This document shows, piece after piece, positions 23,563 through 31,005 of a DNA stretch of 37,152 nucleotides (its first letter is position 1; every line of letters begins with the position of its first letter). A program made the position numbers and the translations under genes. The notes beneath the pieces were generated by a model, which was given only the letters and a program-made list of their open reading frames with translations, made no database searches and was not told where the DNA came from. Source of the stretch: a virus. The stretch lies in the IMG/VR virus record IMGVR_UViG_3300042566_000349, positions 1-37,152 of that record; one strand, given 5' to 3'.

Positions 23563-24144
23563 ATGGCAAATAACAAGCCTATCGGCGTAGCTTACGCTGA
23601 CCCAATGCTTGATTCATACCAAGTTGGTACATCGAGCGCCCCTATTCAGATTACTTCGGCTGGCGTTCTGAATGGTAGCTACGCTACTACTTCGGCAACT
23701 TCGGGCGACACCCGTCTGGATTATGAAAAACTAACCTTCACCTCGACTGGTTCGGGCGAGACGCTCCGCGCTTTCTCGGTTGTTACTGGTGCTGGCGCTG
23801 CTGCTGCCGGTACGATTAACGGCGCTCACATTTCGGCTGAAGTTGATGGTTCCGGTACTATTTCTGGTGCTGCCAATGCTCTCCGCGCTACTATCGGCGG
23901 TACATCGACAACTCCAGGTGGTACTTTGGCTGCAATCCAAGCTGACACTAACTTCGGTGCTGGTGTTACGCTGCCAGGTTCGGCTGCATTTATCCGCTTT
24001 AGCAACAGTGGCACTACCACTCTCAGCACATTCTTCAATGTGCCGAATGGCTCGCTGGCCTCGACTACTGCAACCGCTACTAAGGGTCTGCGTATCGTGA
24101 CTGACACAGGTGTTGCTTACAACATCCTTTGCGCTGCTGCCTAA
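23563..24144 (+). CDS. Putative virion protein (193 aa), beta-rich
   Basis: After MANNKPIGVAYADPMLDSYQ the sequence is Ala/Gly/Ser/Thr-rich beta structure (ETLRAFSVVTGAGAAAAGTI; INGAHISAEVDGSG), ending GLRIVTDTGVAYNILCAAA. Codon bias matches the coat gene, so it is probably abundant. A small jelly-roll capsid accessory or head-fibre protein is a fair guess. No family recognised. Confidence 0.6.
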   Translation: MANNKPIGVAYADPMLDSYQVGTSSAPIQITSAGVLNGSYATTSATSGDTRLDYEKLTFTSTGSGETLRAFSVVTGAGAAAAGTINGAHISAEVDGSGTISGAANALRATIGGTSTTPGGTLAAIQADTNFGAGVTLPGSAAFIRFSNSGTTTLSTFFNVPNGSLASTTATATKGLRIVTDTGVAYNILCAAA

Positions 24145-24145
24145 G

Positions 24146-24304
24146 ATGGAAATAACGAAAGAGTTTCTTCTTTCGGAGATCAGTGACCTTGAGCAAGAAT
24201 TACGCAAGGCTGAAACCTTTGTAATTCAAGCTCAAGGCACTATCACTGCATATAAAATGCTAGTCAATCGTCTGGATACAGAAGAATGTCCGTCATCTAC
24301 TTAA
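24146..24304 (+). CDS. Small coiled-coil protein (52 aa)
   Basis: MEITKEFLLSEISDLEQELR then KAETFVIQAQGTITAYKMLV forms one long helix with hydrophobic heptads. Similar one-helix proteins lie downstream of coat genes in many phages, without known function. The ATG one base after the upstream stop is chosen over an in-frame start inside the previous gene. Overlaps the next gene by 19 bp. Confidence 0.7.
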   Translation: MEITKEFLLSEISDLEQELRKAETFVIQAQGTITAYKMLVNRLDTEECPSST

Positions 24305-24504
24305 AACATCCCCTCCACGGCGCCAAAGTTGCTACAATGGACATGGAAGCCGATATGGATGAACAAAACGGTTGGGTGCGTTATAATCCTAACGAACCTG
24401 AACCAGAAGCTGAGATTCCGTCGTTTCTACAAGCAACGGAAGAACCGGTAAACGAGCTGGCCGCTCCTAAAAAAGGGCGTCCGCGCAAGATTAAAGAGGT
24501 CTGA
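24286..24504 (+). CDS. Small protein with C-terminal AT-hook-like motif (72 aa)
   Basis: Begins MSVIYLKHPLHGAKVATMDM, has an acidic Pro/Glu-rich middle (NPNEPEPEAEIPSFLQ) and ends PKKGRPRKIKEV, where KKGRPRK matches the minor-groove-binding AT-hook. Similar small proteins are common between coat and gp4-type genes. It could touch DNA in the capsid; unproven. The ATG lies inside the previous gene and the stop is 2 nt before the gp4-like gene. Confidence 0.7.
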   Translation: MSVIYLKHPLHGAKVATMDMEADMDEQNGWVRYNPNEPEPEAEIPSFLQATEEPVNELAAPKKGRPRKIKEV

Positions 24505-24506
24505 TT

Positions 24507-25217
24507 ATGGCAGTCACCACAGCAGCAGATCAAATCTACGCAGCACTTCGATTGATTGGTCAACTCGCTGAGGGTGAGCAGCCGTCAGCAGATACAGCAC
24601 AAGATGCTTTGGTAGCGTTTAACCAGCTTGTAGATAGCTGGAATACAGAGCGTCTTTCTGTTTTTTCCACCCAGGATCAGGTATTCACTTGGCCTGCTGG
24701 TGCAATCCGTAAAACTCTTGGTCCAACAGGCGACTTTGTAGGCAATCGTCCAATTCTGGTTGATGATGCCACTTATTTCAAAGTCGGCAACGTGTCCTAC
24801 GGCATCAAGCTGATCAATCAGCAAATGTACGACGGTATCGCCGTTAAGACAGTAACATCGACCTATCCGCAGGTCATGTTCGTCAATAACACATATCCTG
24901 ACATCGAGATGTATGTCTATCCGGTGCCTAACACGGCCTGTGAATTTCACTTCATCTCGGTTGAAGAACTAAGCAATCCCGCTTCGTTGTCCACGACTCT
25001 GGCTTTCCCGCCAGGCTATCTGCGTGCGTTTAAGTACAATCTAGCCTGTGAAATCGCCAATGAGTTCGGTGTAGAGCCGCCTCAGACAGTACAGCGTATC
25101 GCCATGACCAGCAAGCGCAACCTGAAGCGCATTAACAATCCTGACGACATCATGTCGATCCCATATCCGCTGGTGGTTCGTCAGCAGCGGTTTAATGTCT
25201 ATGTTGGCAACTATTGA
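24507..25217 (+). CDS. Tail accessory factor, P22 gp4-like head-to-tail adaptor
   Basis: 236 residues. AADQIYAALRLIGQLAEGEQ and QDALVAFNQLVDSWNTERLS match the N-terminal helices of P22 gp4, which forms the ring directly below the portal. The rest is beta-rich (VMFVNNTYPDIEMYVYPVPN), and the C-terminal helices (GYLRAFKYNLACEIANEFG) complete the family pattern. P22 gp4 is 166 residues; this longer form is usual in environmental phages. It should close the filled head before tail hub addition. Confidence 0.88.
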   Translation: MAVTTAADQIYAALRLIGQLAEGEQPSADTAQDALVAFNQLVDSWNTERLSVFSTQDQVFTWPAGAIRKTLGPTGDFVGNRPILVDDATYFKVGNVSYGIKLINQQMYDGIAVKTVTSTYPQVMFVNNTYPDIEMYVYPVPNTACEFHFISVEELSNPASLSTTLAFPPGYLRAFKYNLACEIANEFGVEPPQTVQRIAMTSKRNLKRINNPDDIMSIPYPLVVRQQRFNVYVGNY

Positions 25218-25712
25218 TTAAATGGTGCAGGCATCGTGATACTTTCGTTTTGCCGCAACATACGCATCATGCGCTTCTTCGGGGGTGTTGTAATCCCCGA
25301 TTCGTTGCGTTTTTTTATCAATGGTGATACTCGCGCGCCATTTGTTTTGAAACCAGATGACTCCCATAAATCCAGATTTGTTGCGTTTGTTAGGTCGGCG
25401 CACATTTTCCGAATTTGCGCGTGGGCCTATATCTCTGAGATTTTCAAAACGATTATCGGATTTGTTTCCGTTAATGTGATCCATCAAACCGCTGGGCCAT
25501 TCTCCGGTGACATACAGCCACGCAAGTCGGTGAGCTTTGTAAACTTTTCCACAAATCCCGATAGTAATGTACCCGGTGCCGTTAAGACTTCCAGCAATTT
25601 GTCCAATCTTAACAGCCTTGCTGGGTCTAGCAATCCATGTAAAAATACCGGTATCGCGGTCATAACTCAATACGCTTCGCAATTCATTTGCGGTAACATT
25701 GGGCTTACTCAT
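25218..25712 (-). CDS. HNH homing endonuclease with AP2-like domain, antisense in the late operon
   Basis: 164 residues. HNH core AHRLAWLYVTGEWPSGLMDH then INGNKSDNRFENLR and NSEN; AP2-like end SGFMGVIWFQNKWRASITID with RIGDYNTPEEAHDA. Strong AGGAG 7 nt before the ATG, so a longer upstream frame is rejected. Its stop codon directly abuts the gp4-like stop. It is read against the late transcript, but a good promoter lies upstream (25738-25766), so it can be expressed alone. Clearly a paralogue type of the genes at 6090 and 34712. Confidence 0.9.
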   Translation of the reverse strand: MSKPNVTANELRSVLSYDRDTGIFTWIARPSKAVKIGQIAGSLNGTGYITIGICGKVYKAHRLAWLYVTGEWPSGLMDHINGNKSDNRFENLRDIGPRANSENVRRPNKRNKSGFMGVIWFQNKWRASITIDKKTQRIGDYNTPEEAHDAYVAAKRKYHDACTI

Positions 25713-25737
25713 AAAGGTTCTCCTATGACAAGATTCA

Positions 25738-25766
25738 ATGTTAGCACAGGAATTACTAAATGAAAA
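25738..25766 (-). promoter_or_regulatory. Promoter of the antisense HNH gene
   Basis: Minus strand: -35 TTTTCA (25761-25766), 17-bp spacer, extended -10 TGCTAACAT with TAACAT at 25738-25743. It overlaps the start codon of the gp10-like gene. Transcription would begin near 25731, just before the AGGAG site. Confidence 0.55.
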
Positions 25767-27202
25767 CGCCGATTCTCGGATCAACTTATGTTGCTCGGAG
25801 CGTCAATGCTGCCGATGCGCGAATGGTCAATCTGTTTCCAGAAATTGTGCCAGAGGGTGGTAAAGAACCTGCTTTTTTGCAACGATGTCCTGGATTGCAG
25901 TTCCAGCAAACAATCGGAACTGGTCCAATTCGCGGTCTTTGGGTAAGTCAAACATATCCGAACACTTTTTATGTTGCCTCGGGTAATGAGTTTTACAAAT
26001 TAACCGGTTTGATAAATACTCCTGTTAAACTCGGCAATATTTCTGGAACAGGTCCTGTATCTATTGCAGACAACGGAAATCAGATTTTTATAGCTTGCGG
26101 TGCCAAAGGTTATATTTATAACCAGACCACGAATGTTTTTGCTCAAATCATTGATGGTGATTTTCCAGGCGCTACTACAGTAACTTATTTAAATGGCTAC
26201 TTTGTGTTTAATGAGCCAAACAGTCAGAAAATCTGGATTAGTAATTTATTAGATGGCACATCGGTAGAACCGTTGGATTTTGCCAGTGCCGAAGGTGCTC
26301 CAGATGGTGTTGTTGGTCTTATCAACGATCATAAAGAATTATGGGTGTTTGGTACAGATACAACTGAAGTCTGGTATGACGCCGGTATAGCAGATTTTCC
26401 ATTAGCGCCGATTCAAGGTGCTTTTAACGAGGTCGGCTGTGTATCTGCATTTTCTATTGCCAAGCTGGACAATTCGTTGTTTTGGCTTGGTAGTGATCCC
26501 CGCGGTCGCGGAATTGTATACCGCGCTGATGGTTACACGGCTAAACGTGTATCGACTCATGCTGTAGAGTGGCAGATCCAGCAATACGAGAGTATTAGCG
26601 ATGCCGTGGCTTATTCGTATCAGCAAGACGGTCATGTGTTCTATGTGCTGAATTTCCCCACAGCTAATCGCACATGGGTTTACGACGCATCGACTAACGC
26701 ATGGCATGAGCGTGCCGGTTGGGACAATGGTGAATTTACTCGCCATCGATCAAATAATCAGTGCAATTATCAAGGCAACATTGTCGTTGGTGATTACGAA
26801 AACGGAAACATTTACACATTTGAGTTAGATGTCTATGCCGACAATGGTCAAATTCAGCGATGGTTACGCAGATGGCGTGCATTACCCACTGGTCAAAATG
26901 ATCTAAAACGCACCGCACAACACAGCCTTCAGTTGGATATAGAATCAGGTGTTGGATTGATTACAGGACAAGGTGATGATCCCGAGGTCATGTTACGTTG
27001 GTCCGATGATGGTGGTCACACTTGGTCCAATGAACATTGGGTTAAAATTGGCAAAATTGGTGAATATGGGCGCCGTGCTATTTGGCGTCGTTTGGGCATG
27101 ACGGAAAAGATTCGTGACCGAGTGTATGAAGTGTCTATGACCGATCCGGTCAAAACGGCAATCATGGGTGCAGAACTTTTTGTGACTCCGACAAATGCCT
27201 AA
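25760..27202 (+). CDS. Tail hub / packaged-DNA stabilisation protein, P22 gp10-like
   Basis: 480 residues, like P22 gp10 (472). The opening STYVARSVNAADARMVNLFP and EIVPEGGKEPAFLQRCPGLQ is the family signature, followed by repeated W/Y/F-G blades (for example ELWVFGTDTTEVWYDAGIAD, FWLGSDPRGRGIVYRADGYT) of a beta-propeller. It plugs the portal-gp4 channel and carries tailspikes and needle. AGGAATTACTAA precedes the ATG. Overlaps the next gene by 8 bp. Confidence 0.9.
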   Translation: MKTPILGSTYVARSVNAADARMVNLFPEIVPEGGKEPAFLQRCPGLQFQQTIGTGPIRGLWVSQTYPNTFYVASGNEFYKLTGLINTPVKLGNISGTGPVSIADNGNQIFIACGAKGYIYNQTTNVFAQIIDGDFPGATTVTYLNGYFVFNEPNSQKIWISNLLDGTSVEPLDFASAEGAPDGVVGLINDHKELWVFGTDTTEVWYDAGIADFPLAPIQGAFNEVGCVSAFSIAKLDNSLFWLGSDPRGRGIVYRADGYTAKRVSTHAVEWQIQQYESISDAVAYSYQQDGHVFYVLNFPTANRTWVYDASTNAWHERAGWDNGEFTRHRSNNQCNYQGNIVVGDYENGNIYTFELDVYADNGQIQRWLRRWRALPTGQNDLKRTAQHSLQLDIESGVGLITGQGDDPEVMLRWSDDGGHTWSNEHWVKIGKIGEYGRRAIWRRLGMTEKIRDRVYEVSMTDPVKTAIMGAELFVTPTNA

Positions 27203-28559
27203 TCCACCTAACATTAGTCAAATTACTCCTCCGCGAGTCCCGCTTATCGACGAGCGTACTGGTAATATCACTCGTGAATGGTATCGATATTTTTACAATT
27301 TGTATTATGCGACAGGTGGTGAAAACGGAGGTGCTGTTCCCGTAGATCGCGGAGGTACTGGTACCACATCAATTATTCAATACGGTGTCGTATGGGCCGA
27401 AACCCCATATAAAATGACAACGACATTGGATTTTACATTTGATGGTACTGATGTTCACACGACTGGCAGTGTTACAGCTGATGTAAATCTTAATGCTGGA
27501 ATTGATGTCAATGCGGGTAATGATGTAAATGCCGAAGTCGATGTAAATGCTGGCCGAAATATCAATGTTGTCGGATATGTTGCAGCACCTACATATGTTG
27601 ATTTTAACGATTCTGTTGCCAACCCAGCGTATCAAGAAGGCCGCGTATTCTACGACAATACGCAAAAAGCCCTGTCTTATTACAACGAAGTTGATGGCGT
27701 AACGGTAAACTTGGGTCAAGAAATGCTGGTTCGGGTGTTTAACAATACCGGATCTGACATTCTTAACGGTGAAGTCTGTTACTTAAGCGGTGGCGCTGAT
27801 GACTTTCCAGAGGTCGAATTAGCACAAGCGGATAATGATGCCACCAGCCAATCAACCCTTGGCATGGCAACAGCGGACATTCCAGATCAGACTTTTGGTT
27901 ATATCTGTACAAGTGGCCTTGTTCACGACTTAGACACCTCTGCTTATACAGTAGGTCAGCCAGTATATTTGTCGGCAACAGTAGCCGGCGGCCTTACAGA
28001 TACGTTACCACTACAGCCAAACTATGACATTGTGGTTGGATATGTAACTGCCTCTGACGCTACTATAGGCACCATTTACGTTCATATCGACAAGCTGCCT
28101 TGGTTTCCGAACGGTCAGATTCTATTAACAGCGGCTTCTTATACGCTTCCGACCACGCCTACAGTGTTTGCACAGCCCACAGCGATTACTCAACAAGGCA
28201 TTAGTTATAATGCTGCAACAGGCGTTCTGACGTTTAATGTAAGCGGTTCTTACACCTTGTCGCATACCCTTAACTGCGAGCCATCGGCCTCTAACAAAAA
28301 CGTCTATTTCTACGTTGAAGAATCGACTGACGGCGGTTCAACATGGGTTATCGCTCAATACAGCGCCCGTGAACTAAAGTTGCCTAACGCCACCCAAACT
28401 CAGCTTACAATTGTAGGCGCCCGGTACTATGCTGTCGGCACAAAAATTCGTTACTATTTATGGGGCGATGCAACTGTTTATCTGAAGACAGCAAATTTAG
28501 CAGGTACAACGCCCGGTACTGTGACTCTACCCGCTTATCGTCTGACACTGGCTGGATAA
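27195..28559 (+). CDS. Tail needle/fibre-like structural protein (454 aa)
   Basis: N-terminal segment PPRVPLIDERTGNITREWYR is a conserved docking motif of phage tail structural proteins. Residues 96-121 form six-residue repeats (DVNAGN, DVNAEV, DVNAGR) suggesting a trimeric beta fibre. The end (about 325-454; ITQQGISYNAATGVLTFNVS, RYYAVGTKIRYYLWGD) resembles a C1q/TNF-like knob, the fold on the Sf6 needle tip. Directly after the gp10-like hub, the place of gp26-type needles, but I see no long coiled coil, so fibre is equally possible. Confidence 0.65.
   Translation: MPNPPNISQITPPRVPLIDERTGNITREWYRYFYNLYYATGGENGGAVPVDRGGTGTTSIIQYGVVWAETPYKMTTTLDFTFDGTDVHTTGSVTADVNLNAGIDVNAGNDVNAEVDVNAGRNINVVGYVAAPTYVDFNDSVANPAYQEGRVFYDNTQKALSYYNEVDGVTVNLGQEMLVRVFNNTGSDILNGEVCYLSGGADDFPEVELAQADNDATSQSTLGMATADIPDQTFGYICTSGLVHDLDTSAYTVGQPVYLSATVAGGLTDTLPLQPNYDIVVGYVTASDATIGTIYVHIDKLPWFPNGQILLTAASYTLPTTPTVFAQPTAITQQGISYNAATGVLTFNVSGSYTLSHTLNCEPSASNKNVYFYVEESTDGGSTWVIAQYSARELKLPNATQTQLTIVGARYYAVGTKIRYYLWGDATVYLKTANLAGTTPGTVTLPAYRLTLAG
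27480..27560 (+). repeat. Degenerate 18-bp tandem repeat (GATGTAAATGC...)
   Basis: Four imperfect copies of an in-frame unit beginning GATGTAAAT or GATGTCAAT, mostly 18 bp apart, coding for DVN(A)-type hexapeptides in the needle/fibre-like protein. Unit number could vary by slippage and change fibre length. Confidence 0.65.
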
Positions 28560-29020
28560 TGACTGACATTGTAAAAAAATCAAATCTTGAAGAACGGGTA
28601 AAAATTCTTCAACAAGAAGTAGCCAAACTTCCTCAGTTTGAGCCACCGACTGAACATTTATTTCATGGCGGTATGTATTGCCGTCAAGTCTGGCGTCCGG
28701 CAGGAATCGTAATTGTTGGAAAAGTGCATAAAAAAGAGCACTTCTACATGGTTGTTTCTGGTACAGTTTCAATAACTACCGATGACGGTGTGCAAACTGT
28801 AACGGGACCATTCTTGTTTTGTAGCAAACCTGGCACAAAACGCGCTGTATTTGCTGAAACAGATGCTTTATGTATGACAATTCACAGAGTCGATTCAGAT
28901 AATGTGGAAGATGCTGAAACAGAATTAGTAGAACCTGATGAAGATGCGCTATTTGATGCGCGAAACATTCTCAAGAATCCTCAAAACGCTCTTGGGAAGG
29001 TAGAAGGAGATCAATTATGA
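28559..29020 (+). CDS. Cupin-like protein (153 aa)
   Basis: After an N-terminal helix (EERVKILQQEVAKL) comes a beta-barrel pattern: GGMYCRQVWRPAGIVIVGKV, HKKEHFYMVVSGTVSITTDD, GPFLFCSKPGTKRAVFAETD. The KEHFYMVVSGTVSI stretch matches a cupin motif with His and Glu in ligand positions; a second His is in MTIHRV. The C-terminal tail is acidic. The ATG overlaps the upstream stop (TAATG). Such proteins recur in podovirus late operons with unknown role; virion part or sugar-binding are both possible. Confidence 0.7.
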   Translation: MTDIVKKSNLEERVKILQQEVAKLPQFEPPTEHLFHGGMYCRQVWRPAGIVIVGKVHKKEHFYMVVSGTVSITTDDGVQTVTGPFLFCSKPGTKRAVFAETDALCMTIHRVDSDNVEDAETELVEPDEDALFDARNILKNPQNALGKVEGDQL

Positions 29021-29826
29021 CATGGGCCGTTGTAGCAGGTGCAGTTATCGGAGCAGGCGGTGCTTATCTAGCATCGGAAAATCAAGCAAGTGCTGCTGAA
29101 AGTGCTGCTAATACATCAGCGGCTGCTTCAAATCGTGCTGCCGATCTTCAATACAAAATGTGGCAAGAGCAACAAGCTCTGCAAAAACCTTGGCTTGAAG
29201 CTGGTCAGCGTGCTCTTCCTAAGTTGGAAGCTCAGTACAATGCGATGCCTGCTGCGTTTACTGGCAAAGTTACTCTTGGTCAAGATCCCGGTTATGCGTT
29301 TCGCTTAGCCGAAGGCAATCGCGCACTTAATCAATCTGCCGCCGCCCGTGGTGGTCTGATTTCAGGTAATGCACTTAAAGCCGCTGAACGATATGGTCAA
29401 GAAATGGGTTCGCAAGAATACGGCAATGCTTATCGACGTGCTCTTGATGTGTATAACGCAGGAGTTCAACGTGAAACCACCGGCTACAATCGATTGGCGT
29501 CACTGGCAGGAATCGGTCAAACAGCCGCTGGCACATTAGGATCACAGGCTGGTCAGTACGGTACGAATGTCGGTAACTTGACAATGACCAATGCTGCCAA
29601 TCAGGGTAACGCGCTCATGGCGGCAGGAGCTGCTCGATCCAGTGCATATCAAGGTTATGGCAGTGCTCTTGGTCAAGCTATTGGTGGATACAGGTGGAAC
29701 AATTTGGGTAGCGGCGGTAACAGTTTACCGTATGCAACTGGAGATACTACTACTCAAGGACCTATGTATCAGAGTATGTTAAGCCAAGGAGCTACTTTGA
29801 ATCCCGATGGTACTTTAAGTTATTAA
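29017..29826 (+). CDS. Ejection/DNA transfer protein (269 aa)
   Basis: Starts with a Gly/Ala-rich membrane-active helix (WAVVAGAVIGAGGAYLASEN) followed by Ala/Ser/Gln-rich helix (residues 20-60) and the motif DPGYAFRLAEGNRALNQSAA then ARGGLISGNALKAAERYGQE, shared by proteins named DNA transfer protein p32 in other phages. Residues 150-215 include YNRLASLAGIGQTAAG. These proteins sit inside the head and form a channel through the envelope. The stop of the cupin gene overlaps its start (ATGA). Confidence 0.8.
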   Translation: MTWAVVAGAVIGAGGAYLASENQASAAESAANTSAAASNRAADLQYKMWQEQQALQKPWLEAGQRALPKLEAQYNAMPAAFTGKVTLGQDPGYAFRLAEGNRALNQSAAARGGLISGNALKAAERYGQEMGSQEYGNAYRRALDVYNAGVQRETTGYNRLASLAGIGQTAAGTLGSQAGQYGTNVGNLTMTNAANQGNALMAAGAARSSAYQGYGSALGQAIGGYRWNNLGSGGNSLPYATGDTTTQGPMYQSMLSQGATLNPDGTLSY

Positions 29827-29835
29827 GGATCGATC

Positions 29836-31005
29836 ATGGCTGGTGAAATGAATTTCGCATTATTGAATCGCGATGCTCCTGCTGAGGCAGCACTTGCTCC
29901 GATTAAAGGCATGGGTGCCGTTAATGCTTTGGCTGCTCAACAGCTTCAAAATGAAGCTGCTCAGTTTGAGATGCAAAACGCACTGGCTGAACAGGAAGCG
30001 TATAAAAGATCTGCTAATTTAGGCGAAGTTCAGCAAAATTTACTTCAGCGTGGTTTAGGTAAACAAGCTGTTGCTGTAGGTAAAGGTTTAGCTGATACTC
30101 AAAAAGCCCAAGCTGATGTACTTAAGTCCAAAATTGAGCAATCTCGTTTTGCACTCGAGGGTGTAACTACTCCCGAGCAATACTTACAGTGGCATATTGC
30201 TAATCACAGTGATCCTGTTATGGGCTCTTGGTTGGCTTCGCGTGGCATGACTCCTGAAAGATCAATGCAGAATATTCAAACCGCACTTCAAACTCCTGGC
30301 GGCTTTGATAGATTGTTGACAGAATCAAAATTAGGTTCTGAAAAAACGCTGGAGATGTTAGATAAACAACGTCAACGTACACAAGGCACTGTTCCAGCTG
30401 GCTATCGCATGACACCCGAGGGTAATCTGGAAGCGATTCCTGGTGGCCCTACTACGACTCCATTGGCTCCTAAAGAACTTCAGAAGCGTAATGCTGATTA
30501 CCCAGCTGCCACCGCAGCCATCAAGGGCTATGAGTCGAAGGCTGATCTATTCATCGAGGATCTTAAAAAGCTGCGTGATCACCCAGGTCTCGAGAATATT
30601 ACCGGCGTTATCGCTGGTCGCACTCCATCGATTACAGCAGATGGCCGTGCTGCTCAGGCTCTGTACGACAAGATTGTCGCTAAGGGCGGTTTCCAAGCCC
30701 TTCAGGATCTGCGTGCCATGTCTAAAACCGGTGGCGCACTGGGTAACGTGTCGAATCAAGAAGGTAAGCAACTTACCCAATCATTTGCTGCCATCAGTCA
30801 AATTCAAGACGCTAAAGATGTTCAAGCAGCAATTGATCAAGCTATTGCCGACATTGAAGGTTCTAAAACCCGTACCCGTGAAGCGTATGATGCGACTTAC
30901 GAGTACAGAAACGCTGCTCCTACTTCAACCGGTGGCGCTCCAGTAACAGGTAATTCCCCTGCTGCACAAGCCCTAGCTAAATTCCGGGCATCGAGAGGTC
31001 AATAA
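29836..31005 (+). CDS. Internal virion/ejection protein candidate (389 aa)
   Basis: Mostly helical, Gln/Ala-rich (LAAQQLQNEAAQFEMQNALA, continuing to about residue 100), then PEQYLQWHIANHSDPVMGSW and a conserved C-terminal domain (residues 230-365) with LKKLRDHPGLENITGVIAGR and MSKTGGALGNVSNQEGKQLT. That domain recurs in phage virion proteins. It sits between two other ejection proteins, and its stop overlaps the transglycosylase start. By position it matches the second of three P22 ejection proteins. Confidence 0.7.
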   Translation: MAGEMNFALLNRDAPAEAALAPIKGMGAVNALAAQQLQNEAAQFEMQNALAEQEAYKRSANLGEVQQNLLQRGLGKQAVAVGKGLADTQKAQADVLKSKIEQSRFALEGVTTPEQYLQWHIANHSDPVMGSWLASRGMTPERSMQNIQTALQTPGGFDRLLTESKLGSEKTLEMLDKQRQRTQGTVPAGYRMTPEGNLEAIPGGPTTTPLAPKELQKRNADYPAATAAIKGYESKADLFIEDLKKLRDHPGLENITGVIAGRTPSITADGRAAQALYDKIVAKGGFQALQDLRAMSKTGGALGNVSNQEGKQLTQSFAAISQIQDAKDVQAAIDQAIADIEGSKTRTREAYDATYEYRNAAPTSTGGAPVTGNSPAAQALAKFRASRGQ

